Source: Sphingobacteriales bacterium 46-32 (GTDB lineage: Bacteria > Bacteroidota > Bacteroidia > Chitinophagales > Chitinophagaceae). Taken from it: a DNA stretch of 64,000 nucleotides. Below, piece by piece: positions 9,569-15,813 of the stretch. Location: assembly GCA_001898485.1 (NCBI GenBank), contig MKTY01000014.1, positions 62,001 through 126,000 of the forward strand. Direction: 5' to 3'. Position 1 is the first letter of the stretch. Each line of letters starts with the position of its first letter. The position numbers were made by a program, and so were the translations under genes. The notes beneath the pieces are model-generated. The model worked only from the letters and a program-made list of their open reading frames with translations, was not told the origin of the DNA and made no database searches.

Positions 9569-10447
9569 ATGATTCAGAAAAAAGATCCTGTCAAACAGTA
9601 TGCACAGCCTCCGTTTCCGCCGCAGGAGCAGAATATGCCCGGCGAAGAGAGCAGGATGGACCCGCGTCCGGATCATGGTGAGACATCTTACCGGGGAACA
9701 GGAAAGCTGAAAGGGAAAAAAGCTATCATTACGGGTGGTGATTCCGGAATTGGTAAGGCCGTGGCGATTGCATTTGCACGCGAAGGCGCAGATGTCTGCA
9801 TTTCTTATTTAAATGAGCATGAAGATGCCCGCGAAGCAGCAGATTATATTCAGCAAGCAGGAAGAAAGGCGATGCTGGTGCCTGGCGACATCAGCGACGA
9901 ACAACACTGCCGCACTATTATTGATAAGGCTGTACGTGAACTGGGGGGTATTGACATCCTGGTCAACAATGCAGCTTATCAGCAAGTTCATAATTCGCTG
10001 CAGGATATTTCGCCGGAGGAATGGGATTATACATTCCGGACAAACCTTCATTCCATGTTTTATTTATGTAAGGCAGCGGAAGCACATCTGCGCCCGGGCA
10101 GCTCGGTTATCAATACTTCCAGTGTAAACAGCTATACACCCAATCCCACACTTATACCCTATGCCATTACCAAAGGAGCGATACAGAATTTTACAGCGGC
10201 GCTCGCTCAGTTGTGGGCAGAAAAAGGGATAAGGGTTAATTGTGTGGCACCAGGTCCGGTATGGACACCACTTATTCCAGCCAGTTTCGATGCAAAACGG
10301 ACGAGCAAATTTGGGCAGCAATCTCCTTTTAAAAGACCCGGACAGCCTGCAGAACTTGCGCCTGTATATGTATTGCTCGCTTCTGGTGAAGCTAGTTATA
10401 TTTCCGGCGCTACCATACCGGTAACGGGAGGAATGCCTACTGTATAA
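9569..10447 (+). CDS. SDR-family oxidoreductase (YghA/YhxC-type)
   Basis: 292 residues; ATG at 9569 is chosen, with an alternative GTG two codons upstream at 9563. A 45-residue N-terminal extension rich in Pro (QPPFPPQEQNMPGEESRMDP) precedes the Rossmann fold, as in the YghA/YhxC-type SDRs often found among general-stress genes. Cofactor motif TGGDSGIG near 56-63, NNAA near 138, catalytic Ser in NTSSVNSY, and YAITK (Tyr and Lys). The adenosine-side sequence suggests NAD(P)(H) use. Substrate unknown. It opens the stress island and is followed by a hairpin and a remarkable palindrome. Confidence 0.9.
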   Translation: MIQKKDPVKQYAQPPFPPQEQNMPGEESRMDPRPDHGETSYRGTGKLKGKKAIITGGDSGIGKAVAIAFAREGADVCISYLNEHEDAREAADYIQQAGRKAMLVPGDISDEQHCRTIIDKAVRELGGIDILVNNAAYQQVHNSLQDISPEEWDYTFRTNLHSMFYLCKAAEAHLRPGSSVINTSSVNSYTPNPTLIPYAITKGAIQNFTAALAQLWAEKGIRVNCVAPGPVWTPLIPASFDAKRTSKFGQQSPFKRPGQPAELAPVYVLLASGEASYISGATIPVTGGMPTV

Positions 10448-10462
10448 TTAATATTTTTTGAA

Positions 10463-10482
10463 CAGCCGGTAATGGCTTTTTT
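10463..10482 (+). terminator. Short hairpin with T-run after SDR gene
   Basis: AGCC-GGTAAT-GGCT followed by six T residues, 16 bp after the SDR stop. The stem is short, so the call is tentative. Confidence 0.4.
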
Positions 10483-10491
10483 AAAGAATCA

Positions 10492-10541
10492 ATGCTGTAT
10501 CCCCATTCTGGGGAATATTCCCCAGAATGGGGATACAGCAT
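10492..10541. promoter_or_regulatory. Perfect 50-bp palindrome made of two CCCCA-N3-TGGGG dyads
   Basis: The 25-bp arms are exactly complementary with no spacer. Within it lie CCCCATTCTGGGG (10501-10513) and its mirror CCCCAGAATGGGG (10520-10532). The same CCCCA-N3-TGGGG form recurs at 12684-12696 and in looser form before other genes of the island. It sits 61-80 bp upstream of the -24 element proposed for the DUF892 gene at 10621, the distance expected of an activator-binding upstream site. No T-run follows, which argues against a terminator. Confidence 0.6.
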
Positions 10542-10585
10542 ACAAGAGCAAATTGTACCGGAAAGATATTACGTCTCGGTTTTTC

Positions 10586-10601
10586 TGGTATTGTTTATGA
10601 A
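10586..10601 (+). promoter_or_regulatory. Sigma-54-like -24/-12 element before DUF892 gene
   Basis: TGGTATTGTTTATGAA has the -24 TGG with correct spacing, but the -12 part (ATGAA) is degenerate. Distance to the ATG at 10621 is right (about 8 nt after the expected start of transcription), and the palindrome lies 61-80 bp upstream. Support comes mainly from context. Confidence 0.35.
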
Positions 10602-10620
10602 GCTTTCATAAGAAAAATTA

Positions 10621-11222
10621 TGAAACACAATTCACAATCAGAAAAAGCTGCAGGGAGTAAGCAGGTGACGCAAAAAGACAATCATTCATCCGCCTCTCCG
10701 CTTGAATTTTTTTTCATCAGCCAGTTGCAGGATATGTATGGTGCAGAAAATAAATTACTTGACACGCTCAATGAAATAGCAGGGTATTGTACGTCCGAAG
10801 AACTGGAAGATGCTGTTATGGATCACCGGAAACAAACAGAAAGACAGGTGAAGCGTATTGAAAAGATATTTTCAATGGTGGGCCGGGAAGCGACAGAGAA
10901 AAAATGTGCAGTAATGGAGGCCCTGGTCGCCGAGGCAAAGGAAATAATAGAGATGACCCCCGAAGATTCGGCCACGCGTGATGCTGCGATTATTATTGCC
11001 CTGCAAAAAACAGCGCATTATGAAATTGCTACCTACGGCGGGTTGCTGGAACTGGCGTTGACGATGGAACTCGGGCAGGCAGCGGCTTTGCTTGATAAAA
11101 CGCTGAAGGAAGAAGAAGAAGCCGACCGCGAACTGACCTATATAGCAGAAAGCTTTATTAACGTACGTGCTGAGCAGGAAGGGCCTTATTCCTGGCAGAA
11201 GAATGAAGAAGTTTCGGTTTAA
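10621..11222 (+). CDS. DUF892 (YciE/YciF-type) ferritin-like protein
   Basis: 200 residues from MKHNSQSEKAAG; the longer in-frame ORF start at 10527 lies inside the palindrome and is rejected. After a 30-residue polar tail come the DUF892 four-helix motifs: LEFFFISQLQDMYGAENKLL, EDAVMDHRKQTERQVKRIEKIF, and AHYEIATYGGLLELA, holding the Glu/His residues that form a di-iron-like site in the family. YciE/YciF-type proteins are stress-induced; their reaction is unknown. A paralogue is encoded at 27908-28495, at the other end of the island. The gene is followed by its own terminator and precedes a convergent gene. Confidence 0.9.
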
Positions 11223-11252
11223 TCAAGCGTAAGTGTTAAGTATCGTTCATGG

Positions 11253-11279
11253 AAAGGTTGCTCGAGTAGCAGCCTTTTT
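11253..11279 (+). terminator. Terminator after DUF892 gene
   Basis: Stem AAAGGTTGCT / AGCAGCCTTT (one G-T pair) with a 5-nt loop, then TTTTG, about 30 bp after the DUF892 stop. Confidence 0.6.
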
Positions 11280-11304
11280 GTATGACCGGTCGCCTATGAA
11301 TAAA

Positions 11305-11338
11305 AAACCGGGAACGTATCTGAGCACGTTCCCGGTTT
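11305..11338. terminator. Bidirectional terminator between convergent genes
   Basis: A perfect 13-bp stem AAACCGGGAACGT (11305-11317) / ACGTTCCCGGTTT (11326-11338) with an 8-nt loop, flanked by A-rich and T-rich sequence on either side. It lies between the plus-strand DUF892 gene and the minus-strand gene ending at 11368 and could serve both. Confidence 0.7.
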
Positions 11339-11367
11339 CTTTATGGCAGGCAATAATTGGAGCAGGG

Positions 11368-11937
11368 TCAATAATAGTTTTGCCTGCTTCTGCGATTATT
11401 ATTCCGATCGGGCCTGTATCCGCCATTGCCGGAAGATGCAAAACCCCGGCGGGAGTATTGCTGGCTGCTTTGCTCGGGCCGGTAACGGCTTGACTGACGC
11501 CTTTCATCTATATCATATCCGCGGTTTCGATCATAGCCGGAACGGGCTTCCTGACCTGACGGATAGCGGTCCTGCGATGAATAATTATAATTATACCCTC
11601 TGTTTTGCGGAGAAGGCTGTTGCTCGCGGTAGCCGCGGTTTCTGAACCGGCTTCCTCTTTCATCAAACGGTTCTGCATATTGCCGTGAAAAACCGGGATT
11701 ACGATCATCGTAATCAGATCCATAATCTTCATACTCATCTTCGAAATAATCATCCATGTCGCTCTCGTAACGCCCCTGGCGCTGATTGCTGCCATCTTCG
11801 TATTCGTCATCAAACTCGTAACTGTCCTGGTACGCACGTTCACGTGGCCATTCGCCCTGCCTGTTACGATAAGGATGTTGCCTTTGCTCCTGATTAGCCT
11901 GTCGATATCTGCGCTGATCATTTCTTTGTCTGTTCAT
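11368..11937 (-). CDS. Highly hydrophilic, low-complexity protein of unknown function
   Basis: 189 residues dominated by R, D, E, N, Q, S, G and Y, with essentially no hydrophobic core. It has an acidic middle (DEYEDGS, DDYFEDEYEDYGSDYDD, about residues 43-80) and a basic, Gly/Tyr/Arg-rich C-terminal half ending RRSRQNYY. No domain was recognised; it is probably intrinsically disordered. Real coding is supported by a clean start, an upstream sigma-54-like site (11995-11980) and terminator placement. An overlapping ORF in another frame (11921-11508) is taken as a shadow. A desiccation-protective, RNA-binding or condensate-forming role is possible but purely inferred from composition. Confidence 0.65.
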   Translation of the reverse strand: MNRQRNDQRRYRQANQEQRQHPYRNRQGEWPRERAYQDSYEFDDEYEDGSNQRQGRYESDMDDYFEDEYEDYGSDYDDRNPGFSRQYAEPFDERGSRFRNRGYREQQPSPQNRGYNYNYSSQDRYPSGQEARSGYDRNRGYDIDERRQSSRYRPEQSSQQYSRRGFASSGNGGYRPDRNNNRRSRQNYY

Positions 11938-11979
11938 AAAATGATTTTTTAAGAATGATTAAAAGGTTTTGATTAAAGA

Positions 11980-11995
11980 GTCAAACACTATGCCT
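11980..11995 (-). promoter_or_regulatory. Sigma-54-like element before the hydrophilic protein gene
   Basis: On the minus strand AGGCATAGTGTTTGAC: GG at -24, TTG at -12, standard spacing, about 43 nt upstream of the ATG at 11937. It resembles AGGCATGAGGTTTGAA found before the SDR gene at 18498. Confidence 0.45.
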
Positions 11996-11999
11996 TTCA

Positions 12000-12015
12000 T
12001 GGCATATGGGTTGCG
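12000..12015 (+). promoter_or_regulatory. Strong sigma-54-like -24/-12 promoter
   Basis: TGGCATATGGGTTGCG matches the sigma-54 consensus TGGCAY-N5-TTGC at all key positions, including GG and GC 10 bases apart. Predicted transcription start near 12026, ATG at 12054. It lies back to back with the minus-strand site at 11980-11995, only 4 bp apart. Confidence 0.6.
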
Positions 12016-12053
12016 ATAGCTATGCATATAGAAACTGATTTAAAATAATCATT

Positions 12054-12665
12054 ATGGAAAAACAACTGGTGCCAGTACAGGAAGAAGGAAAATCTGCTGA
12101 GTTATTCAGCGAAAGGAAAATGAACAACGAGGCAGAAGCTGCGCTCATCTTTAGTTATGCGCGTGATCGCCTGCTCAATCCGGCCTGCTGGGTCGAACTT
12201 GCAGGAGAGCTTGGAACAAACTTTATGCAGACAGACAGGGATGGGAATACAATAGATCGGCCGGTATCAATGGGCGATTATATCCGGATAGATATACCCG
12301 GACCCGGCCCCGTAGCCGGCCATGGCTATGATTGGGTCACAGTTACACGGATCGAACAGCAGAAAAGCAATTCAAGGCACGAAGAGTCTACGGGTATGCA
12401 ACTGATGGTAAGCAATGATCCGCTTGAAGCTGGTGACGATGCAGCTCATTTTTTCGAAAAGGGTGCAACCTCTACGTTTATTCTCAACAGAAAAGATACG
12501 CTGGTTACTGCTTCCTATTTTGGAAGAAACGAAGTGGTAAACAATGCTACCGAAAGAGTATCAGATAATATAAGGAATACCATGGTGGGTGCCGGGGCTA
12601 TTCTGGGTTTATCGGAGCTGCAGTGGAAATCATTGCTCGAAGGTTTTCTGAGCGATTTAAAATGA
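12054..12665 (+). CDS. Conserved hypothetical protein
   Basis: 203 residues, soluble, no signal peptide and no family recognised with confidence. The N-terminal third is helical (NNEAEAALIFSYARDRLL). The middle (PVSMGDYIRIDIPGPGPVAGHGYDWVTVTRIEQQ, about residues 72-105) looks like a small beta-domain. The C-terminal part has polar helices and a final amphipathic helix (SELQWKSLLEGFLSDL). It is expressed divergently from the hydrophilic protein and carries the best sigma-54-like promoter of the island, so a stress-related role is likely but unproven. Confidence 0.75.
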   Translation: MEKQLVPVQEEGKSAELFSERKMNNEAEAALIFSYARDRLLNPACWVELAGELGTNFMQTDRDGNTIDRPVSMGDYIRIDIPGPGPVAGHGYDWVTVTRIEQQKSNSRHEESTGMQLMVSNDPLEAGDDAAHFFEKGATSTFILNRKDTLVTASYFGRNEVVNNATERVSDNIRNTMVGAGAILGLSELQWKSLLEGFLSDLK

Positions 12666-12680
12666 GCAAGAAATACGTAA

Positions 12681-12699
12681 TTGCCCCAATTTGGGGCAA
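12681..12699. promoter_or_regulatory. 19-bp palindrome with CCCCA-N3-TGGGG dyad
   Basis: TTGCCCCAATTTGGGGCAA is palindromic apart from its central base. Its core CCCCA-ATT-TGGGG has the same form as both dyads at 10501-10532. Its centre (12690) is 72 bp upstream of the -24 element at 12761. A terminator for the preceding gene is less likely since no T-run follows. Confidence 0.55.
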
Positions 12700-12760
12700 A
12701 TGGGTAATAGGTGGGTATTGATTTACCTCAGATATTTTCTGCATCAGAAGTGATCAAGTC

Positions 12761-12776
12761 TGGCATGATAATTCTT
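12761..12776 (+). promoter_or_regulatory. Sigma-54-like element before DUF4142 gene
   Basis: TGGCATGATAATTCTT: perfect -24 half, degenerate -12 half (TTCTT). The 13-mer AGTCTGGCATGAT (12757-12769) recurs exactly at 29101-29113, upstream of the sigma-54 activator gene. Confidence 0.45.
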
Positions 12777-12798
12777 CTGTTACTATAAAAAGAATTTT

Positions 12799-13389
12799 AT
12801 GAGACCAAGAAATGTAATGATGGCTACCATCGGTGTTTTTCTGTTAAGTCTGTTTGTATGGGCTTGTGCCAATCAGGGAAAAGATAGTGTGGAAGAAGCC
12901 GATTCGGCCAATAAGGTCGAACGCAAAGCAGCAGATAGTACAGGCGCATATACGGCCGATGAAGCTACTTCGAAGTTCCTTGTCAGGGCAGCCAATGGTG
13001 GCAAAGCGGAGGTAAGGATGGCCGAGCTGGCTTCCGGAAAATCATCTCGCGATGATGTAAAGAAACTTTCGGCTATGCTTATTGAGCATCATAACCAGGC
13101 CAACGAAAGAGTAAAGACCCTGGCCACAGAAAGAAGTGTAATGCTTCCGGATAGTTTAAGCGAAGATAAAATGAAGGCCTATCAGGATCTTTCCGGTAAA
13201 AACGGAAAAGATTTTGACCGGAAATATATCAACGTTATGATCGATGATCATCAGAGCGATATAAAAGTATTTGAAGAGGCTGTGGAAAAAAGCGGTGACG
13301 ACCAGGTGAGGTCATTCGCTCAAAATACTTTACCACTGCTAAGGTCGCATCTCGATTCATTAAAAGTATTGAAGGATCGTATCAGGTAA
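12799..13389 (+). CDS. DUF4142 lipoprotein (ferritin-like four-helix protein)
   Basis: 196 residues. Signal peptide with lipobox ending LFVWAC (Cys about 23), then an acidic linker and the DUF4142 helical domain. Typical motifs are ATSKFLVRAANGGKAEVRMAELA, LSAMLIEHHNQANERVKTLA and FDRKYINVMIDDHQSDIKVFEEA, with paired His residues. The family has a four-helix fold related to ferritin-like proteins; its chemistry is not established. Predicted to be anchored in the cell envelope. It stands alone with a sigma-54-like promoter and dyad upstream, and faces the topoisomerase operon tail to tail. Confidence 0.88.
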   Translation: MRPRNVMMATIGVFLLSLFVWACANQGKDSVEEADSANKVERKAADSTGAYTADEATSKFLVRAANGGKAEVRMAELASGKSSRDDVKKLSAMLIEHHNQANERVKTLATERSVMLPDSLSEDKMKAYQDLSGKNGKDFDRKYINVMIDDHQSDIKVFEEAVEKSGDDQVRSFAQNTLPLLRSHLDSLKVLKDRIR

Positions 13390-13407
13390 GTTGGTGTTTT
13401 GTTTGTC

Positions 13408-13454
13408 ATTTTCTGGTAGTCTCTTGTGTTTGCTTGCAAGGATTACCAGAAAAT
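13408..13454. repeat. 11-bp inverted repeat between convergent genes
   Basis: ATTTTCTGGTA (13408-13418) and TACCAGAAAAT (13444-13454) are perfectly complementary with a 25-nt spacer. The 148-bp gap between the DUF4142 stop and the topoisomerase stop holds nothing else. It may be a weak bidirectional terminator. Confidence 0.4.
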
Positions 13455-13537
13455 ACTTTGTAAGATACCTGGTAGATCCATCGTCGCAAAGTACCCGTTG
13501 TTGCGTGATAAACTTTAGTTGCAGGCTTTTTCGGGAT

Positions 13538-14593
13538 TTAGTCCGTCTTCCTTTTCTTCTTGAGGAGCCGTAAAAATGTTTTTTCAAGTGATGATAAACT
13601 GTTTTTCCCAAACAGCACGCCTGCCCTCGCAGGCCTGATGAGGGTAAGGCAGTTTTTTTCTTTGTAGTATTCCAGGATTACAGGATGAATGTAGTAGCCG
13701 TGGCAGATACTTGCCGTATTGCCAAGCCGGCTGCTCACGTGTAAGAGCATACTTTTTAAATCCTGTGCAGGAGAATCATTGGACGGTGTGGCTGATTTCG
13801 AAAGGAGGAAGTCGAGCGCGTAAATGCTGCCTGCCCAGGTTCTGAAATCTTTGGCGCTGAAATTTTCCCCGCATGCTTCCTGTATATACTGATTCACGAG
13901 TGTGGAGGTTATTGATCTTCGGTTACCGGCAGGGGTATAGTATTGAAATAGTTTTTTTCCCGGAAGTTCACGGCAGGAGCGTATAAGCCTGATGAGGTGT
14001 TTGTCTCGTATGGATTGCTGCTGCATAATACCTTTTTTACCCCGGAAAGTGAGGGTCATTTTACCGTTGCCGATCTTCACATGATCGTCGCGCAGTGTAG
14101 AAAGCCCAAAACTGTGATAGCGCTTTTCATATTCAGGATTGCCGGGTCTTATATGACTGCACTCCAGTAATCGGATGGCGATGGCAATCACTTTCCGTTC
14201 ATTCCATTCTTTGTCACGGAGATCATGACTCACCTGACGGCGAAGCGCAGGAAGGCCATAGCCAAATTGAAGCAGCCGGTCATATTTTTTCTGACTGCGT
14301 TTATTGACCCATAAGGGATGATAGCGATATTGTTTTCTGCCTGCTGCATCTACACCCGTGGCCTGTAAATGTCCATTGGCGGAAGGACATATCCATACAT
14401 GGGCCCAGGCAGGAGGGATGGCCAGGGCCCTGATCCGGTTAAGTAAACTGGCAGACCGCACTGGTTTGCCCCGGTAATGGTAAGAGAAGCCCTTTCCTCT
14501 TCGGACACGTGTTATGCCCTGCGTAGCAGAGGTGAGGGGAACGTGTTTAAGGGTGCCTGTTTTTGCCCGGAAAGAATTATCTTTTTTTGCCAC
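13538..14593 (-). CDS. DNA topoisomerase IB (poxvirus-like)
   Basis: 351 residues, the usual size of bacterial topoisomerase IB. The N-terminal part (GITRVRRGKGFSYHYRGK, LNRIRALAIPPAWAHVWICP, GHLQATGVDAAGRKQYRYH) and the catalytic domain motifs (LRDDHVKIGNGKMTLTFRGKKG, KDFRTWAGS) are clear. The nucleophilic tyrosine lies in NTASICHGYYIHPVILE near residue 309, in place of the common CRxSYIHP. It relaxes supercoils via a 3'-phosphotyrosyl intermediate. The start overlaps the preceding 37-codon ORF by 17 bp. It is third in an apparent operon with a small lipoprotein and a small membrane protein. Confidence 0.92.
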   Translation of the reverse strand: MAKKDNSFRAKTGTLKHVPLTSATQGITRVRRGKGFSYHYRGKPVRSASLLNRIRALAIPPAWAHVWICPSANGHLQATGVDAAGRKQYRYHPLWVNKRSQKKYDRLLQFGYGLPALRRQVSHDLRDKEWNERKVIAIAIRLLECSHIRPGNPEYEKRYHSFGLSTLRDDHVKIGNGKMTLTFRGKKGIMQQQSIRDKHLIRLIRSCRELPGKKLFQYYTPAGNRRSITSTLVNQYIQEACGENFSAKDFRTWAGSIYALDFLLSKSATPSNDSPAQDLKSMLLHVSSRLGNTASICHGYYIHPVILEYYKEKNCLTLIRPARAGVLFGKNSLSSLEKTFLRLLKKKRKTD

Positions 14594-14690
14594 TCAATTG
14601 TTTTATACCAACCCACACTATTCTTATAAATAAGGCTAATGTAATTATCAGCAATGTGGCACATATAATGGTTTCAGTATCCTGTTGCAT
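14577..14690 (-). CDS. 37-residue single-span membrane protein overlapping the topoisomerase start
   Basis: Reading ATG at 14690 on the minus strand gives MQQDTETIICATLLIITLAL then FIRIVWVGIKQLSGKKR and a stop at 14577. It has an acidic N-terminus, one membrane span (about residues 8-28) and a positive C-terminus, i.e. a plausible small inner-membrane protein with its tail in the cytoplasm. It begins 23 bp after the lipoprotein stop and ends 17 bp inside the topoisomerase gene in another frame, suggesting translational coupling. No family known to me. Confidence 0.55.
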   Translation of the reverse strand: MQQDTETIICATLLIITLALFIRIVWVGIKQLSGKKR

Positions 14691-14713
14691 AGAAAAGGTT
14701 TTATAATGATCTG

Positions 14714-14914
14714 TCACTGGTTTCTTCCTGCACTATCGAAGCGGAAAGCCGGCATGCGCTCATAGCTGGCCGTATCTTTCGAAGAGTTGTTGTCGGGTAC
14801 CGGCGAATTTGCTGAATCGGCATGCGGCGTATTGGGCGATGCAGAATCAGGCTCGTTGTTGCTGCAACTGAAGCAGTATGTCACAATCGCTATAAATAAA
14901 TATATCTTTTTCAT
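14714..14914 (-). CDS. Small lipoprotein, unknown function
   Basis: 66 residues: signal MKKIYLFIAIVTYCFSC with lipidated Cys at 17, followed by a disordered Asn/Ser/Pro/Asp-rich tail (SNNEPDSASPNTPHADS) and FRFDSAGRNQ at the end. It heads the unit lipoprotein, 37-residue membrane protein, topoisomerase IB. A good sigma-54-like promoter lies 38 bp upstream. No domain recognised. Confidence 0.7.
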   Translation of the reverse strand: MKKIYLFIAIVTYCFSCSNNEPDSASPNTPHADSANSPVPDNNSSKDTASYERMPAFRFDSAGRNQ

Positions 14915-14951
14915 AAGCCCTGCTAAATGCCCTTTTGTTATCAGGTACTAC

Positions 14952-14967
14952 TGCAAAGGCAGGGCCA
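14952..14967 (-). promoter_or_regulatory. Strong sigma-54-like promoter for lipoprotein-topoisomerase unit
   Basis: On the minus strand TGGCCCTGCCTTTGCA: GG at -24 and a perfect TTGCA at -12. The site is close to TGGCCCGGCATTTGTT found before the DUF2383 gene. The start codon at 14914 is about 26 nt beyond the expected transcription start. Confidence 0.6.
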
Positions 14968-15019
14968 TATTGTAAAAGGAGAAAGCAGGAAGATTGCAGT
15001 ACCCGGCATGGGGCATTCT

Positions 15020-15032
15020 AACCACAGTGGGT
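15020..15032. promoter_or_regulatory. CCA-N3-TGG dyad upstream of topoisomerase operon
   Basis: AACCACAGTGGGT contains ACCA-CAG-TGGG (core CCA at 15022-15024 and TGG at 15028-15030). Its centre is 60 bp upstream of the -24 element at 14967, and it lies just before the Ku stop. A second G/C element, CCCGGCATGGGG, lies at 15002-15013. Confidence 0.35.
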
Positions 15033-15036
15033 AAAA

Positions 15037-15813
15037 TCAGCTGCGTTTTTTCCGGTTGGCGATGCTCAGCCGTAATTGAGAAACCAGGTCACCGGTAGCT
15101 TTTTCCGTTTTGGGCGTGGCTGCGGGCAATTTCTTGCCGGTGGCCCGGGCACGGATGATTTTCATCAGATTTTTGGTATAGGTGTCCTTGTAATTCTTAA
15201 TGTCGAATGATGAGTCCAAGCTGCGCACAAGACTGGTGGCCATTTTGAGTTCTCCGGGTTTTACCCGGTTCTGAGCTGTTTGTTTGATGATAAAATCAGC
15301 CGGGTCGGCAATTTCCTGCAGAAAACGCAGCGTATGGAGAATAAGCATATGATGAACAGCCCGTATAATCACCAGGTGCTCGCGGTTGCGGAGTACAAAT
15401 GTTCCCACGCCGCATCGCTTTGATTTTCGCAGTACTTCTTCAAGCAGTGCAAAGGCTCTTTCCCCGCCTTTGGCAGGGCTCAGGTAGTAGGCGCTGTTGT
15501 AGAGTATCACATCTATTTCTGCGGGATCTACAAATGTTTCCATGGTAATTAACTTCGTCTTTTCAGGGCTGGCTTTTTCGAAATCGCTTTTGGCCAGAAC
15601 AACGTATTTGCCATTGATCTCGTAACCTTTCACAATATTGTTCCAGGTCACTTCTTTTCCGGTTTGCTCATTAACGCGTTTAAAACGGATATTGGAATAA
15701 TCCTTTTTATCCAGCATGTCAAAATCAAGACGTGATTCTTTCACGGCTGAATAAAGTTTGACGGGTATGTTGACCAGTCCAAAGGCAATGGCACCGCTCC
15801 AGATTGCTTTCAT
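15037..15813 (-). CDS. ku: Ku protein for non-homologous end joining
   Basis: 258 residues, the usual bacterial Ku length. It begins MKAIWSGAIAFGLVNIPVKL, the signature start of the family, followed by the Ku core beta-barrel (VWNNIVKGYEINGKYVVL-like region, AEIDVILYNSAYYLSPAKGG) and a Lys-rich tail (KLPAATPKTEKATGD... NRKKRS). It binds broken DNA ends as a homodimer and recruits LigD. The start overlaps the ligD stop by four bases (ATGA), so the two are translationally coupled. Confidence 0.96.
   Translation of the reverse strand: MKAIWSGAIAFGLVNIPVKLYSAVKESRLDFDMLDKKDYSNIRFKRVNEQTGKEVTWNNIVKGYEINGKYVVLAKSDFEKASPEKTKLITMETFVDPAEIDVILYNSAYYLSPAKGGERAFALLEEVLRKSKRCGVGTFVLRNREHLVIIRAVHHMLILHTLRFLQEIADPADFIIKQTAQNRVKPGELKMATSLVRSLDSSFDIKNYKDTYTKNLMKIIRARATGKKLPAATPKTEKATGDLVSQLRLSIANRKKRS

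Noticed and set aside
9809-10321. Minus-strand ORFs opposite the first SDR gene
   Set aside because: Antisense shadows of a conserved SDR with no independent support.
10492-10541. The 50-bp palindrome as an insertion-sequence end or CRISPR repeat
   Set aside because: No transposase, target duplication or repeated units nearby; only one copy in the window.
11508-11921. 137-residue ORF overlapping the hydrophilic protein in another frame
   Set aside because: It has no start context or family and runs opposite in codon style; the 11368-11937 frame fits the promoter and terminator better, although both are low-complexity.
14656-14671. TGGCACATATAATGGT on the plus strand, resembling a sigma-54 site
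   Set aside because: It lies inside the 37-codon ORF on the opposite strand, points away from any plus-strand gene and has a poor -12 half.
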